Positions 8,989 through 17,021 of a stretch of DNA of 64,000 nt are shown here, piece after piece. The stretch comes from Rugosimonospora africana (lineage in GTDB: Bacteria; Actinomycetota; Actinomycetes; Mycobacteriales; Micromonosporaceae). Positions within the stretch are counted from its first letter, which is position 1. Every line of letters begins with the position of its first letter. The notes under the pieces were generated by a model. That model saw only the letters and a list, made by a program, of their open reading frames with translations. It did not search any database and had not been told where the DNA came from. The stretch lies in contig NZ_BONZ01000048.1 of the NCBI RefSeq assembly GCF_016862975.1, positions 1 to 64,000 on the forward strand, read 5' to 3'. The position numbers were made by a program, and so were the translations under genes.

Positions 8989-9243
8989 TTAACATCTATT
9001 GTCGTCATCATCGATATATACGTGGCCGAGGCTCGCTGCGCGTAATAGCGCCTGAGAGGGTAGCCGCAACTCGGACAGTTCTTCAAAAGTCATATTCTGC
9101 ACGCATCCGATAACGAGGGCACGCAGCTGCGCCAGCTTGTCGGGGGCGGCCGTGGCATTGCGCCGGGTCGGATTCCAGCAGGCTCGGATCGGAACCGATG
9201 CGGATGGCACGGAACCCGATCTGGGCCTCGAAGATCCCGTCAT
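8989..9243 (-). pseudogene. Mosaic remnant: N-terminus of the 8050-8550 type joined to the LOTUS gene C-terminal module
   Basis: An 84-codon frame whose first ~30 residues match the N-terminus of the protein at 8050-8550 (MTGSS, SVP, VPI). Residues 37-68 (LRALVIGCVQNMTFEELSEL and RLPSQALLR) match the C-terminal module of the LOTUS-like protein at 9530-10396. It therefore looks like a recombination product between tandem copies. The tail is a short acidic stretch (HVYIDDDDNRC). It might be translated as a small protein, but its composition argues for a remnant. Confidence 0.5.
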
Positions 9244-9432
9244 GCGCTCACGCTAGGCTCTGATCGAGTGGCTTTGAGGCCGAGCGCCAGTCTCTGCCCC
9301 TGGTATTCGCGATTGGTGACGAGACTGGCCGCCGGGTGTAACACCGAATGGCTCGGCAACGCTTCTTACACGCTGTAGTAGAGAGGCGTGTGCGACTGTC
9401 GGCCGAAGTTTCGGGCGATGGCGACAATAGGG
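9165..9432. repeat. Direct repeat copy 2
   Basis: Partner of the copy at 8461-8730; see its shared patches. This copy covers the 5' end of the mosaic frame at 8989-9243 and the DNA between it and the LOTUS-like gene. The stretch 9244-9529 contains no other convincing gene. Confidence 0.6.
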
Positions 9433-9529
9433 ACGGACATGGGCCTGGCGCCCGACGCCAGCGGTTCGGGTTGGTGTTGGCGTCGGCGAGGCTCTCCTCG
9501 TTCCCGTTCGCAACGCCTGATCGCGCCGG

Positions 9530-10396
9530 TCACTTCGCGGCGTCACCGCGCCACGGATGTGGCCGACGCTCGGTCCGCAGAAGTGCCTGCGGAGGTAACC
9601 GCAACTCCGACAACTCCTCGAAGTTCATGTTCTGGACGCAACGAATAACGAAGGCGCGCAGTTCGTCGAGGCCGGGGCCGTCCCGGCGGTCAGCCGGTTT
9701 CGAAGCGGCAACCAGAAGGTCCGCCGGCTCGTCGATGTCATGATCGTGGAACCATTGGCGGAGCCGGTCGAGCACACGTGCCCTTAGATGATCATTCCAG
9801 GTGCCCTGGACATCGGTCGGCAGCGCCCTGGTGCTCAACTGCCGTTCAAGCCAAACGTTGACCTTGTCGCGATCATTGTCGTCCAGTCCGTCGGCAACGC
9901 TTGCCGCAAAGTCGGCCCGCCACGCGGTTTCTGCCTCCCGCGTCAACGTGGGGAGCTCGCTCAGGCGCTCCGCCTCACCGCACTCGCTCTCGGGTAACGC
10001 CACTGTTCCGGTCCACAGGTACGGCTCGCCGCGATCGAAGTCGACCACCGCGTTCCAGAGGTCGCGCCGGATCTGGTACCTGGCAGGGAACGCCTCGGCC
10101 GGCTGCCCGCCGCCTTCTCGAAGCCTCACTTTCGGAGGCTTAACCGAGGTGTCGATCTCGAGCAGTTCGGGAAACTGCCCGATCAGCTCGGACATCGAGT
10201 GCGCACCGTAGGAGATTTCTGAGAACTGGCGACCGGTCATGTGCAGCAGGCGGTTCTTCAGGACGGGCACGGTCATGACGTTCCAGTCCGTTCGTCCCGA
10301 TGACCGGACGCGTTCGAAGGCGTCTCTCATAAGCACCGCAAGGTCCGCCAGAGTCGGCCGAATGCCAGCGACCTCGTCCGCCGAACTCTTGATCAT
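9530..10396 (-). CDS. LOTUS/OST-HTH-like domain protein
   Basis: A 288-residue protein. Residues about 15-93 (LAVLMRDAFERVRSSGR, W-x2-M, LKNRLLHMTGRQFSEISYG, MSELIGQFPELLEID, VRLRE) follow the helical pattern of OST-HTH/LOTUS winged-helix domains, which bind RNA or protein partners. The middle (100-235) is Trp- and charge-rich and unrecognised. The C-terminal module (about 243-275) contains LRAFVIRCVQNMNFEELSEL and RLPPQALLR and recurs in the remnant at 8989-9243. The ATG has GGAAAGG 6 nt upstream. Function is unknown. Bacterial LOTUS proteins have been proposed to act in RNA metabolism or conflict systems; that link here is inference. Confidence 0.65.
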   Translation of the reverse strand: MIKSSADEVAGIRPTLADLAVLMRDAFERVRSSGRTDWNVMTVPVLKNRLLHMTGRQFSEISYGAHSMSELIGQFPELLEIDTSVKPPKVRLREGGGQPAEAFPARYQIRRDLWNAVVDFDRGEPYLWTGTVALPESECGEAERLSELPTLTREAETAWRADFAASVADGLDDNDRDKVNVWLERQLSTRALPTDVQGTWNDHLRARVLDRLRQWFHDHDIDEPADLLVAASKPADRRDGPGLDELRAFVIRCVQNMNFEELSELRLPPQALLRTERRPHPWRGDAAK

Positions 10397-11791
10397 GCTG
10401 CGCCTTTCCAGTCAATCGTCGGGGCCGTAGCGATCCGGCGGTCGCGTCACAGCTCTGGTCTGATGCGGCAGTCCGCTTGTTGGTCATCGGCCCGTGAGAC
10501 ATCGGTGCACCTGGTTCAGAACGAGGCGAGGTCATCGGCTGACGAGGGAAGCGCCGCCCAGCCGGGCGGGATCGAGCCCGGATCTGGACCGTCAGACGCT
10601 CTTTGGTCGGAGCAACCCGCCCTCGAACTGCCAGCCCTCGAACTGCCAAGGTTCCCGGTACGACAGGCGTATGTTGCGCTGGCTGATGCACGTTGGCGAC
10701 AACGCGATCACTTCGATCGAGCGTCGTTGATCAGTCCATCACGCGGCATCTTTATATAGATGCGCCGGTCGCCTCGGAGGTGCCCTTTTAAGATCGAGAG
10801 GGCGCCTACGCCTTGAGGCTACGGCATGGCGACTGATAGTGCATACACCGCGCCAGTGATCAAGACTTGGTGTCATTCCCGCTCTCCACCGGTGATGCGT
10901 CCACCGCTCGCCGACCGCCACATCTCATCTTGGCTGTGGTCGATAAGACGGGTCAAGCTCAAGCCCGCGGAGCCGCAGCCGTCCAGTTGTGAAGCGCGTA
11001 CGCATTCACATCAATGACGCGTGCCGCGCCGGTACGTGAGACAGCCTCGCGCGGGCTCCGCCGCGGAGCCGGGCCTCACCCCTCCGCCGCCAAAGACTCT
11101 TCACGTTCACCTACCGTTGCGCCTTACAGCCTGTCAGGACCGGTCGTGACGCAAATGGGCATTCCGTCGTTGGAACATGTGCCGTGAAGATTCGGGCTAT
11201 ATCTCCTCCGATAGGAGGACATCTCCGAATCCCTGATGCTGGTTGACCCGCTTCCTCGGTGACCTATCTCCATATCAAGTCCAGACGGTATCGATTCTGG
11301 GAAATCAGTGAAGGGCATTGCGATGCTCCCGGTTCTGACCGCACCACAACGAATTCGGTTCATGGCGGCCAACCTGCTTGGCCCGCCCACACTTTTGCCG
11401 CCGGTCGGGTTGGCCGGCATCGCCTCTTCAGCGCGAGTTCGCCGGCAGGCGAGTCATGCCGCGTTCGCACAACCGCCGTACACAACTGCCGCGTCCACGG
11501 TGACCTACGGCATGCTGCCAGCCACCAGTCGGCGCACCGCCGCAACGGCAGCTATGCGTGGCAGCGTCCTGCTGACCGGACTGGCGATACTCGGCGTCTT
11601 CGCATCTCCCGCATGGTGAGCCACGACCGGTACGGCGGGCCGATTCGGCCGCGGCCCGATCCCGGCCGGGCCCAAACCGCGGATGGCCACGGTCGTCAGT
11701 GACCACCACTCCAGGCTGACTTCACTATTGCCGCCACCGGCTCGCTTGGCCGGTCGGTTGACGACGCCATCGTAAGAGAGGGACTCGAAGA
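10397..11791. other. Gene-poor stretch
   Basis: About 1.4 kb without a confident gene. It is less GC-rich in places (for example the AT run near 10750). It contains two small hairpins: arms 11054-11060/11064-11070 with a 3-nt loop, and TCCTCC-GATA-GGAGGA at 11204-11219. A frame at 11308-11619 plus (GTG, or ATG at 11323 with AAGGG upstream; 98-103 residues) has a hydrophobic C-terminus but no family signature, and I would not call it a gene. Several short overlapping frames on both strands have the composition of noncoding high-GC DNA. It may be a decayed accessory region. Confidence 0.5.
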
Positions 11792-12097
11792 GTGACCGAA
11801 CCATCGCCCAATCAACCACTCCAACCACCATGGGGGGAGGCCGCCGGCGAACCTGACTACGCGTGTCATGAACGCTACGAGCAGGCCGAGCTGATCGGCG
11901 GGACCGCGGACGGCGCTGAAGTCGAGGTTCGGTGTGACGCGGAGTGGTGGGTGATCCTGCCGAATCTGGAGCCGCTGGCCGACCATGGCGGGGACCTGGA
12001 ACGGCATTGGCCGCCGCAGGTCTACTGCCGTGTCGGCCGCCGCGACGACGGCGTGGCGCGGTTCGAATTGGCTGGGTTGGCTTACCACGATGGCTGA
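11792..12097 (+). CDS. Small hypothetical protein
   Basis: A 101-residue acidic soluble protein with normal amino-acid balance (ELIGGTADGAEVEVRCDAEW, WWVILPNLEPLADH). GAGGG lies about 9 nt before the GTG start. No family is recognised. It sits 119 nt upstream of the histidine-kinase gene and could be co-transcribed with it. Its Trp-rich core (EWW, HWPP) suggests a compact fold. Confidence 0.5.
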   Translation: MTEPSPNQPLQPPWGEAAGEPDYACHERYEQAELIGGTADGAEVEVRCDAEWWVILPNLEPLADHGGDLERHWPPQVYCRVGRRDDGVARFELAGLAYHDG

Positions 12098-12216
12098 ACC
12101 GCCAGGACCCTCCGCGGCGACTGGACCGTCGACCAGTCATCGGCCGGCCGATCGGAGATCGTGCCGTGACGAGCGACAGTACGTGAGGCCGGCATGCCAT
12201 GACGACAGGGGAAGCG

Positions 12217-13017
12217 ATGAGCGTGAACGGCAAGGGTAGACAGAACTCGGCCGACCGGCGAGCGGCGGGCGGCCGCGGTCGCTCCTCGGTCGACGTGCGA
12301 CCGCGGGCATCATCCGAAAGCGTCCGGCCGTCACCCGAACCTCCACCGGCAGCGCTCGTGTGCCGTCAAATCAGCCACGACATCCGTCACGGGCTCAGTA
12401 CGATCTCCCTGCTTGCCACGATGCTGAACGCGGCCCCCGAGATCGGCGACCAAAACCGCGCCCGCGCCCGATCGATCGTCAATGAAGTCCGCTGGCTCGA
12501 GCAGCTGCAGCGAGCCTACGACGGGTGGCTGCTCGAACCGTCCGAGGCGGTCTGGTGCCTGCCGCCGGAGAACATCCGATCCGAGCCGCTGGAGAATATC
12601 CGACTCGACCTGATCGCAGCCGAGGTCGTCGAGGCAATCGGCCTGTCCGGCACCGTCCGGATCGACCTGCGAGCCGAGGCGGTCACTGCCTACGCGAGCC
12701 GGCTGGCGGTCTGGCGAGTGCTGAGTAACGTGCTGGGCAATGCGGTACGAGCGGCCGGACCGTCCGGCGCGGTCGGGGTGCACATCACTGTCGGCTCCCG
12801 CTGGGCCGTGGCCGACATCGATGACAACGGGCCCGGCTTCGGGGCCGGGCCTCCCGGACTCGAAGCGCTCGGCCTCAGCATCGCGCGCGAGCTCGCCGCG
12901 GAGTGGGGCGGCGGCCTGGAGGTCGGGCGCAGCAGGCTCGGCGGCAGCCGTGTCCGGCTGCGTATCCCTGTGCGTGCGCCGCTGCGACCTCCGCTGGCTT
13001 ACGGACGTGCGGCGTGA
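12217..13017 (+). CDS. Soluble sensor histidine kinase
   Basis: A 266-residue kinase without transmembrane segments. The H-box reads ISHDIRHGLSTISLLATML, with the histidine after IS as the likely phosphorylation site. The ATP-binding domain shows the N-box (LSNVLGNAVRAAG), G1 (DIDDNGPGFG), G2-like GLEALGLSIARELA and a final GGSRVRLRIP. The N-terminal 45 residues are disordered and charged. The ATG at 12217 has AGGGGA 4 nt upstream and is preferred over the in-frame ATG at 12199. The stop overlaps the response-regulator start by one base (TGATG), so both partners are made together. The lack of a membrane or sensor domain means the input is cytoplasmic or comes from a partner. Confidence 0.85.
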   Translation: MSVNGKGRQNSADRRAAGGRGRSSVDVRPRASSESVRPSPEPPPAALVCRQISHDIRHGLSTISLLATMLNAAPEIGDQNRARARSIVNEVRWLEQLQRAYDGWLLEPSEAVWCLPPENIRSEPLENIRLDLIAAEVVEAIGLSGTVRIDLRAEAVTAYASRLAVWRVLSNVLGNAVRAAGPSGAVGVHITVGSRWAVADIDDNGPGFGAGPPGLEALGLSIARELAAEWGGGLEVGRSRLGGSRVRLRIPVRAPLRPPLAYGRAA

Positions 13018-13724
13018 TGCGTGTGCTGATCTGCGACGACCATGTGGTATTTGCCGAGTCGCTCGCCGATCTGCTGACCGCTGCTGGCCTTGAGGTCGCG
13101 GCCGTGGCCACGGATCCCGCCGGTGCCGTGCGGGTGATGAGCGGCGAGCCGCTCGACATTTGTCTGCTCGACGTGATGTTCGGGCACGACTCGGTACTGC
13201 CTCGGCTGGGCGATCTCGTGCGCCTCGCAAGGGGTACGCGGATCGTCCTGCTCACCGGACGAGTCGACGCCGAACTCCTCGCGACAGCGCGCAGGGCCGG
13301 CGTGCACGGCGTCACCGACAAGGGATGCCTGACTCAGGAGGTCCTCGGGGTGCTCCAGCGGGTGCATTCCGGCGAGAAGGTGTTCCCCTCCGTCGCACCC
13401 GTCCGGGGCGGCCGTCCGGTCCACGTGGGGCAGCTGGAGGACGCGCAGCGGCTCGCCACTTTCCTCACGCCACGCGAGCGGGCGACGTTGAGCGCACTCG
13501 TTGGCGGCGACGACACCCGCGCATTGGCCCGTACTCTCGGGGTGACGCCGACAACCGCACGATGCCACATCCAGCGGGTACTCAAGAAGATGGGTGCGCA
13601 TTCCCGGCTGGAAGCGGTAACCACCGCCGTCCGGTGCGGCCTGATCAGCCCGGAAACCGGAGACTGGTTGGTGCCTGCCGGGGTATCACGCGAACGGCGT
13701 GGGGCCGGTCAAGGCGCGGGCTGA
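13017..13724 (+). CDS. NarL/LuxR-type response regulator
   Basis: A 235-residue regulator. The receiver domain has the acidic pair Asp7/Asp8 (ICDDH), phospho-acceptor Asp52 (CLLDVMFG) and Lys102 (TDKG). The LuxR-type HTH lies at about 145-210 (LTPRERATLSALVGGDDT, LGVTPTTARCHIQRVLKKMG). It is coupled to the upstream kinase. The last ~20 residues after GLISPE extend into DNA that is also the 3' end of the transposase on the other strand. The original C-terminus was probably altered by the insertion, but the DNA-binding domain is complete. Confidence 0.9.
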   Translation: MRVLICDDHVVFAESLADLLTAAGLEVAAVATDPAGAVRVMSGEPLDICLLDVMFGHDSVLPRLGDLVRLARGTRIVLLTGRVDAELLATARRAGVHGVTDKGCLTQEVLGVLQRVHSGEKVFPSVAPVRGGRPVHVGQLEDAQRLATFLTPRERATLSALVGGDDTRALARTLGVTPTTARCHIQRVLKKMGAHSRLEAVTTAVRCGLISPETGDWLVPAGVSRERRGAGQGAG

Positions 13725-14883
13725 CACTCGGTGTGCTTCGTTGCACGAGAGCACAGATCGCGTAGTGCACCAGCAAGAGACCGTAGACCTCCTGTTCAGC
13801 GCCTGTCGGACTGAAAGACCGTAGGGTCGGCCGCCCGTCACGCTGGCGGATCCTCAACTCATCCAGCATGGTGTCGAACTCCCACCGCTGGACATAGGTT
13901 GAGGCCAGGTCCATGGCGGGTGCCGCCTCCGGATCCAAAATCGTGGTAATCAGTCGGTGGACCGAGGTGTCCGCGCCCTTGTCGGTCACGTATTCGACCA
14001 CCCGTACGGCGATGGGCTCAACCCGCTCGTTGTGGTGACGTGCCGCCATGATGTGCGAGAGGTACGAGCCGTCGGCCAGCTGAGTCAGGACCGGTAACTC
14101 CTGATGCGCCTGCGCCTGCCAGAGCAGCTCGGTGCCATCGGTCGCGGCGCGCCACGGTTCGAACGCGGCGAAACCCCGCCCCACCACTATCAGCATTCCC
14201 GGTGCCAACGAGCTGAACAGCTGCCGCCCCAACCATCCGTCATTGACGGCCGACCGGCTGGTCCTCACCGCGAACACGGCGTTCGTGCCCCCCTCCGCCA
14301 CCGCCATCACCCGCATCCGCGGGCACGCCGACTTGCCTTGCCCACCGGTCCGGCCGAACACAGCTACATTCGCCGGCGTGTCCGGCACGTCAAACGTTGC
14401 GCTGTCTGCCACGACCATGCGCCATCCGCGGTACCACGCCCCCGCTGTCGATGCCTTCGCGATCGGCCGGCAGACCCTCGCGAACAACGTGCGCAACGGT
14501 GCTATCCCCAACCGTTGTCGAGCCTGCGAGATCGCGGCAGACGTTGGCGTGTCACCACGGCCATCCGATGGCCGCGCCCAGGGTAGGCACTCGGTCAACA
14601 GGTGGGCGACAGCGTTGTAATCCCACCCGGCGAAGAGGCACATTGCCATGACGAAGTACACCACCAACTGCGGCGGGAACGATCGCGAACGTTGCTGGCG
14701 CCCGTTGAGGGCAAGCACGTCGTCCACCAGTTCCGGTGGGAACGTCGCGAGCAACACGTTCAGCGCGACGCGATCGGACAGGCGATCGCCGGCCGTCGTC
14801 TCGGCCCGCCGGGCTCGGGCCAAAGGGGCGGAGTTACGGCCGGCCCCGACCGGGCCCGGGTCGGCGCCCTCAGGTGAGATCAC
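13645..14883 (-). CDS. IS4-type transposase, probably inactive
   Basis: A 412-residue protein: IS4-type N-terminal domain (VLLATFPPELVDDVL, FVMAMCLFAGWDYNAVAHLL) and a DDE domain. The first Asp is present (VVADSATFDVPDTPAN). The second is lost: the usual DRG motif reads IVVGRGF. The family signature Y-2-R-3-E-6-K reads YVQRWEFDTMLDELRI, with Asp for Glu and Arg for Lys. Two changed catalytic positions make transposition unlikely. The GTG at 14883 is preceded by a G-run 7 nt upstream. The C-terminal 80 nt overlap the response regulator tail-to-tail, which suggests the element sits at the end of that gene. Confidence 0.85.
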   Translation of the reverse strand: MISPEGADPGPVGAGRNSAPLARARRAETTAGDRLSDRVALNVLLATFPPELVDDVLALNGRQQRSRSFPPQLVVYFVMAMCLFAGWDYNAVAHLLTECLPWARPSDGRGDTPTSAAISQARQRLGIAPLRTLFARVCRPIAKASTAGAWYRGWRMVVADSATFDVPDTPANVAVFGRTGGQGKSACPRMRVMAVAEGGTNAVFAVRTSRSAVNDGWLGRQLFSSLAPGMLIVVGRGFAAFEPWRAATDGTELLWQAQAHQELPVLTQLADGSYLSHIMAARHHNERVEPIAVRVVEYVTDKGADTSVHRLITTILDPEAAPAMDLASTYVQRWEFDTMLDELRIRQRDGRPTLRSFSPTGAEQEVYGLLLVHYAICALVQRSTPSVSPRLDRPHAVRVIPRQAPTSLRFPG

Positions 14884-14982
14884 GGAATTACCCCCCGGAC
14901 GATGATGACGATCGTGACAAGCAGTACCGGAATGACAAGGAGGCAAGGTGATGCACGGACGCTACCGACAAGCCGGGATTAC

Positions 14983-15023
14983 GGAATCCGCTGTCTGCGG
15001 CAGAGCGCCTACGCAATTTGCAG
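14983..15023 (+). repeat. 41-nt inverted repeat, left copy
   Basis: This 41-nt segment matches the reverse complement of 16755-16795 at 36 of 41 positions (counted by eye). It contains CTGCGGCAG, a short palindrome. It lies upstream of the uncharacterised gene at 15132. The pair encloses exactly the two genes 15132-16726. Confidence 0.8.
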
Positions 15024-15131
15024 TACCTGCCGCGTCGGTGTCCTCGACTCTGGGGGGAAGCCCGCAAGGCCCGTGACACGCGTTGCGGCTGCTCGTTGTG
15101 AAGGAAAAGATCGCCAACCAGAAAAGTCAGA

Positions 15132-16013
15132 ATGTCGGAGCTATTCCTCGCGACGAGCTTGCGCGACCGGTTGAGTTCACGCGCGCGACGGCTGTGCGCG
15201 TTGTTGTCAGGTATCTGGTCCGAGGCCGCGACCGCAGGTGAGCGGCACCATCTGCGGGCGCTGAGCGCGGAGCTGGGCGTGCTGGACGAGTGGCTGAGCC
15301 CGAGCGGCGGCCTTCTCGACGCGTGGAGGACCAGGGAGGGCAGCGAGCTCGCCGACGATGACGCCGTCGCGAAGCCCTACGAGCTCAGCCCCGCGATCTG
15401 GGCGGCCGCGACCGCGGCAGTCAGTCACCTCGACTGTCTTCGAGACTCCGTGCTTCGGCTGACGGCCGACGACCCGCAGGAGACTCCAGCACACGTCCAC
15501 GGACACCTTGCGCTGGCGCGAGGGGCGATCGAGAACGCGTCGATGGCGGTCTGGCTCCTGGAGCCCGAGGACTCGGCACAACGCATCCTGCGTCGACTGC
15601 AAACCGACTGGCGAGAGCATCAGCGGGCGACGCGCGGCTTCCCGCCGACCGGGACCATCGACGATCACTTCGTAGATCTTGCCGCCGCCGCCAGCGGTGT
15701 CGGCATCGACCCCGAGCGAATCAAGCAGTGTCCGTCGTATGCGGAGATCGTGCGATCGGCAGGCAAGTATCAGCTCGGCGGATCCGATTTCACCATGTTC
15801 ACCTGGAAAGCTTGCGGCGCCGTTGCCCACGGCGAGCTGCGAGGTTCGAGCGCATACCTTCCCAGGGATGTTCTCCGCACGGCCGTAGCGGACCGCTCCC
15901 CGCGCAGGTCGACGGGAAGCGTGCGGCTTCTGGCCGATGGTGGCTTGCTGGCCGCCGGCATCGCACGGGTCGCGTTCGACCTCTACGCGAGGCGCGCGGG
16001 TCCGTCGTGGTGA
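15132..16013 (+). CDS. Uncharacterised helical protein, HEPN/DUF5677-like in pattern
   Basis: A 293-residue, mostly helical soluble protein. The segment HLALARGAIENASMAVWLLE, followed by RILRRLQTDWREHQ, resembles the helical core of DUF5677/HEPN-like actinobacterial proteins, whose roles are mostly unknown. A later part has FTMFTWKACGAVAHGELRG and a C-terminal Ala-rich helix. The catalytic Rx4-6H motif of HEPN RNases is not obvious. The start at 15132 has only a weak ribosome site. The stop overlaps the next regulator (GTGA), so the two are coupled. With the regulator it fills the interval between the 41-nt inverted repeats. The function could be sensory or defensive; this is not resolved. 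Confidence 0.6.
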   Translation: MSELFLATSLRDRLSSRARRLCALLSGIWSEAATAGERHHLRALSAELGVLDEWLSPSGGLLDAWRTREGSELADDDAVAKPYELSPAIWAAATAAVSHLDCLRDSVLRLTADDPQETPAHVHGHLALARGAIENASMAVWLLEPEDSAQRILRRLQTDWREHQRATRGFPPTGTIDDHFVDLAAAASGVGIDPERIKQCPSYAEIVRSAGKYQLGGSDFTMFTWKACGAVAHGELRGSSAYLPRDVLRTAVADRSPRRSTGSVRLLADGGLLAAGIARVAFDLYARRAGPSW

Positions 16014-16726
16014 GACAGGAAGCACCATCGGATCTGGGAGGTGTCTGGACGCACGCCCACCAGCAGGCTGCGGCGTCCAACATCTCGGTGCTGCTTGGTG
16101 ACGACCACGCCATCTTTGCCGAAGCGCTCAAAGTCAGGCTCGGTCGCGAGGCGGACTTGCACCCCATCAGCATCGCTTACGACGCCGAGCAGGTGCGCGC
16201 GAGGGTCACTCGCGATCGCCCTCGTGTGGTGGTGCTCGACATCGCCTTGGCCGGTGTCAGTGGCGTAGCGCTGGCCGGTCACGTTCGGGAGATCTCGCCG
16301 GAGACCCGGGTGGTGATACTCAGCGGGGTGGAGCCGGCCACTGCGATAGTTGCCGCGGTGCGCTGCGGGGTGCGCGCCTGGCTGTCGAAGACGGTCAGGC
16401 CAGATGACTTGGTACGCGCCATTCGTGGGGTTGCCCGAGGCGAGGCATGGTTTGCCCCGGACGTGCTCGGCCAGGTGCTGACCGCGTTGGTGCACCGTGC
16501 TCCCGAGACCCCAGGTGCCCTCGCGGCTTTGACGCCACGGGAAACTGAAGTCCTGCAGTGCCTGGTCAACGGCATGACCCGCGATCAGATCGCGCGCGGG
16601 TTGCATCTGACGACCAACACGGTGCGAACCCACATTCAGAACCTGCTGGCCAAGTCCGGCGTGCACACCACGCTCGAGTTGACAGCACTGGCGTTTCGGC
16701 ACGGGTTCCGCTCGACGCAGCGGTGA
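16010..16726 (+). CDS. NarL/LuxR-type response regulator (orphan)
   Basis: A 238-residue regulator. The acidic pair is at about 31-32 (LGDDH), the phospho-acceptor is Asp77 (VVVLDIALAGVSG) and the lysine is in WLSKTV. The HTH (LTPRETEVLQCLVNGMTRDQ, HLTTNTVRTHIQNLLAKSG) is intact. No kinase gene is adjacent; the coupled upstream protein takes the kinase's place, so that protein may feed the signal, or the regulator may be phosphorylated elsewhere. The start GTG overlaps the upstream stop (GTGA). The NRPS operon begins 296 nt downstream and is a possible target. Confidence 0.9.
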   Translation: MRQEAPSDLGGVWTHAHQQAAASNISVLLGDDHAIFAEALKVRLGREADLHPISIAYDAEQVRARVTRDRPRVVVLDIALAGVSGVALAGHVREISPETRVVILSGVEPATAIVAAVRCGVRAWLSKTVRPDDLVRAIRGVARGEAWFAPDVLGQVLTALVHRAPETPGALAALTPRETEVLQCLVNGMTRDQIARGLHLTTNTVRTHIQNLLAKSGVHTTLELTALAFRHGFRSTQR

Positions 16727-16754
16727 GCGTTGGATACGCCGCGGGGTCGCAGTC

Positions 16755-16795
16755 CTGCAAAATGCGTAGACGATCTGCTGCAGACGGCGGATTCC
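16755..16795 (-). repeat. 41-nt inverted repeat, right copy
   Basis: Inverted partner of 14983-15023, with CTGCTGCAG at the matching palindrome. It lies between the orphan regulator stop and the NRPS start, about 227 nt before the latter. The remaining intergenic DNA (16727-17021) shows no gene. Confidence 0.8.
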
Positions 16796-17021
16796 ACAGT
16801 CGCCGCCCGACAGTAATGTCAAAGGCATCGCCTCGCGTGCGGCCAGGTCATGGGTGGACTCGCAGGGTGGTCAGATCGCTCTGACCCTTTGCCGCCAGCA
16901 CCGACACGCCGGGCCAACCGGGGAACACACACTCCTGAAGCCGGTCCACATAGGACCGTCAGTCGACGCCGCACGCCGTCTGAGGTAGTCGCAAGTCTGT
17001 AGCAAAGAGAGGAATCGGTTA

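Larger units (their letters stand above)
13645..15031 (-). mobile_element. IS4-type insertion element (boundaries estimated)
   Basis: The element carries the transposase at 13645-14883. I did not find convincing terminal inverted repeats for it. The left limit is set by the transposase stop and the right limit by the inverted repeat near 15023, which may or may not belong to it. Insertion at the 3' end of the response-regulator gene fits the extended tail of that protein. Confidence 0.4.

Noticed and set aside
11308-11619. Possible small gene with hydrophobic C-terminus
   Set aside because: Composition and lack of any family signature do not separate it from noncoding frames.
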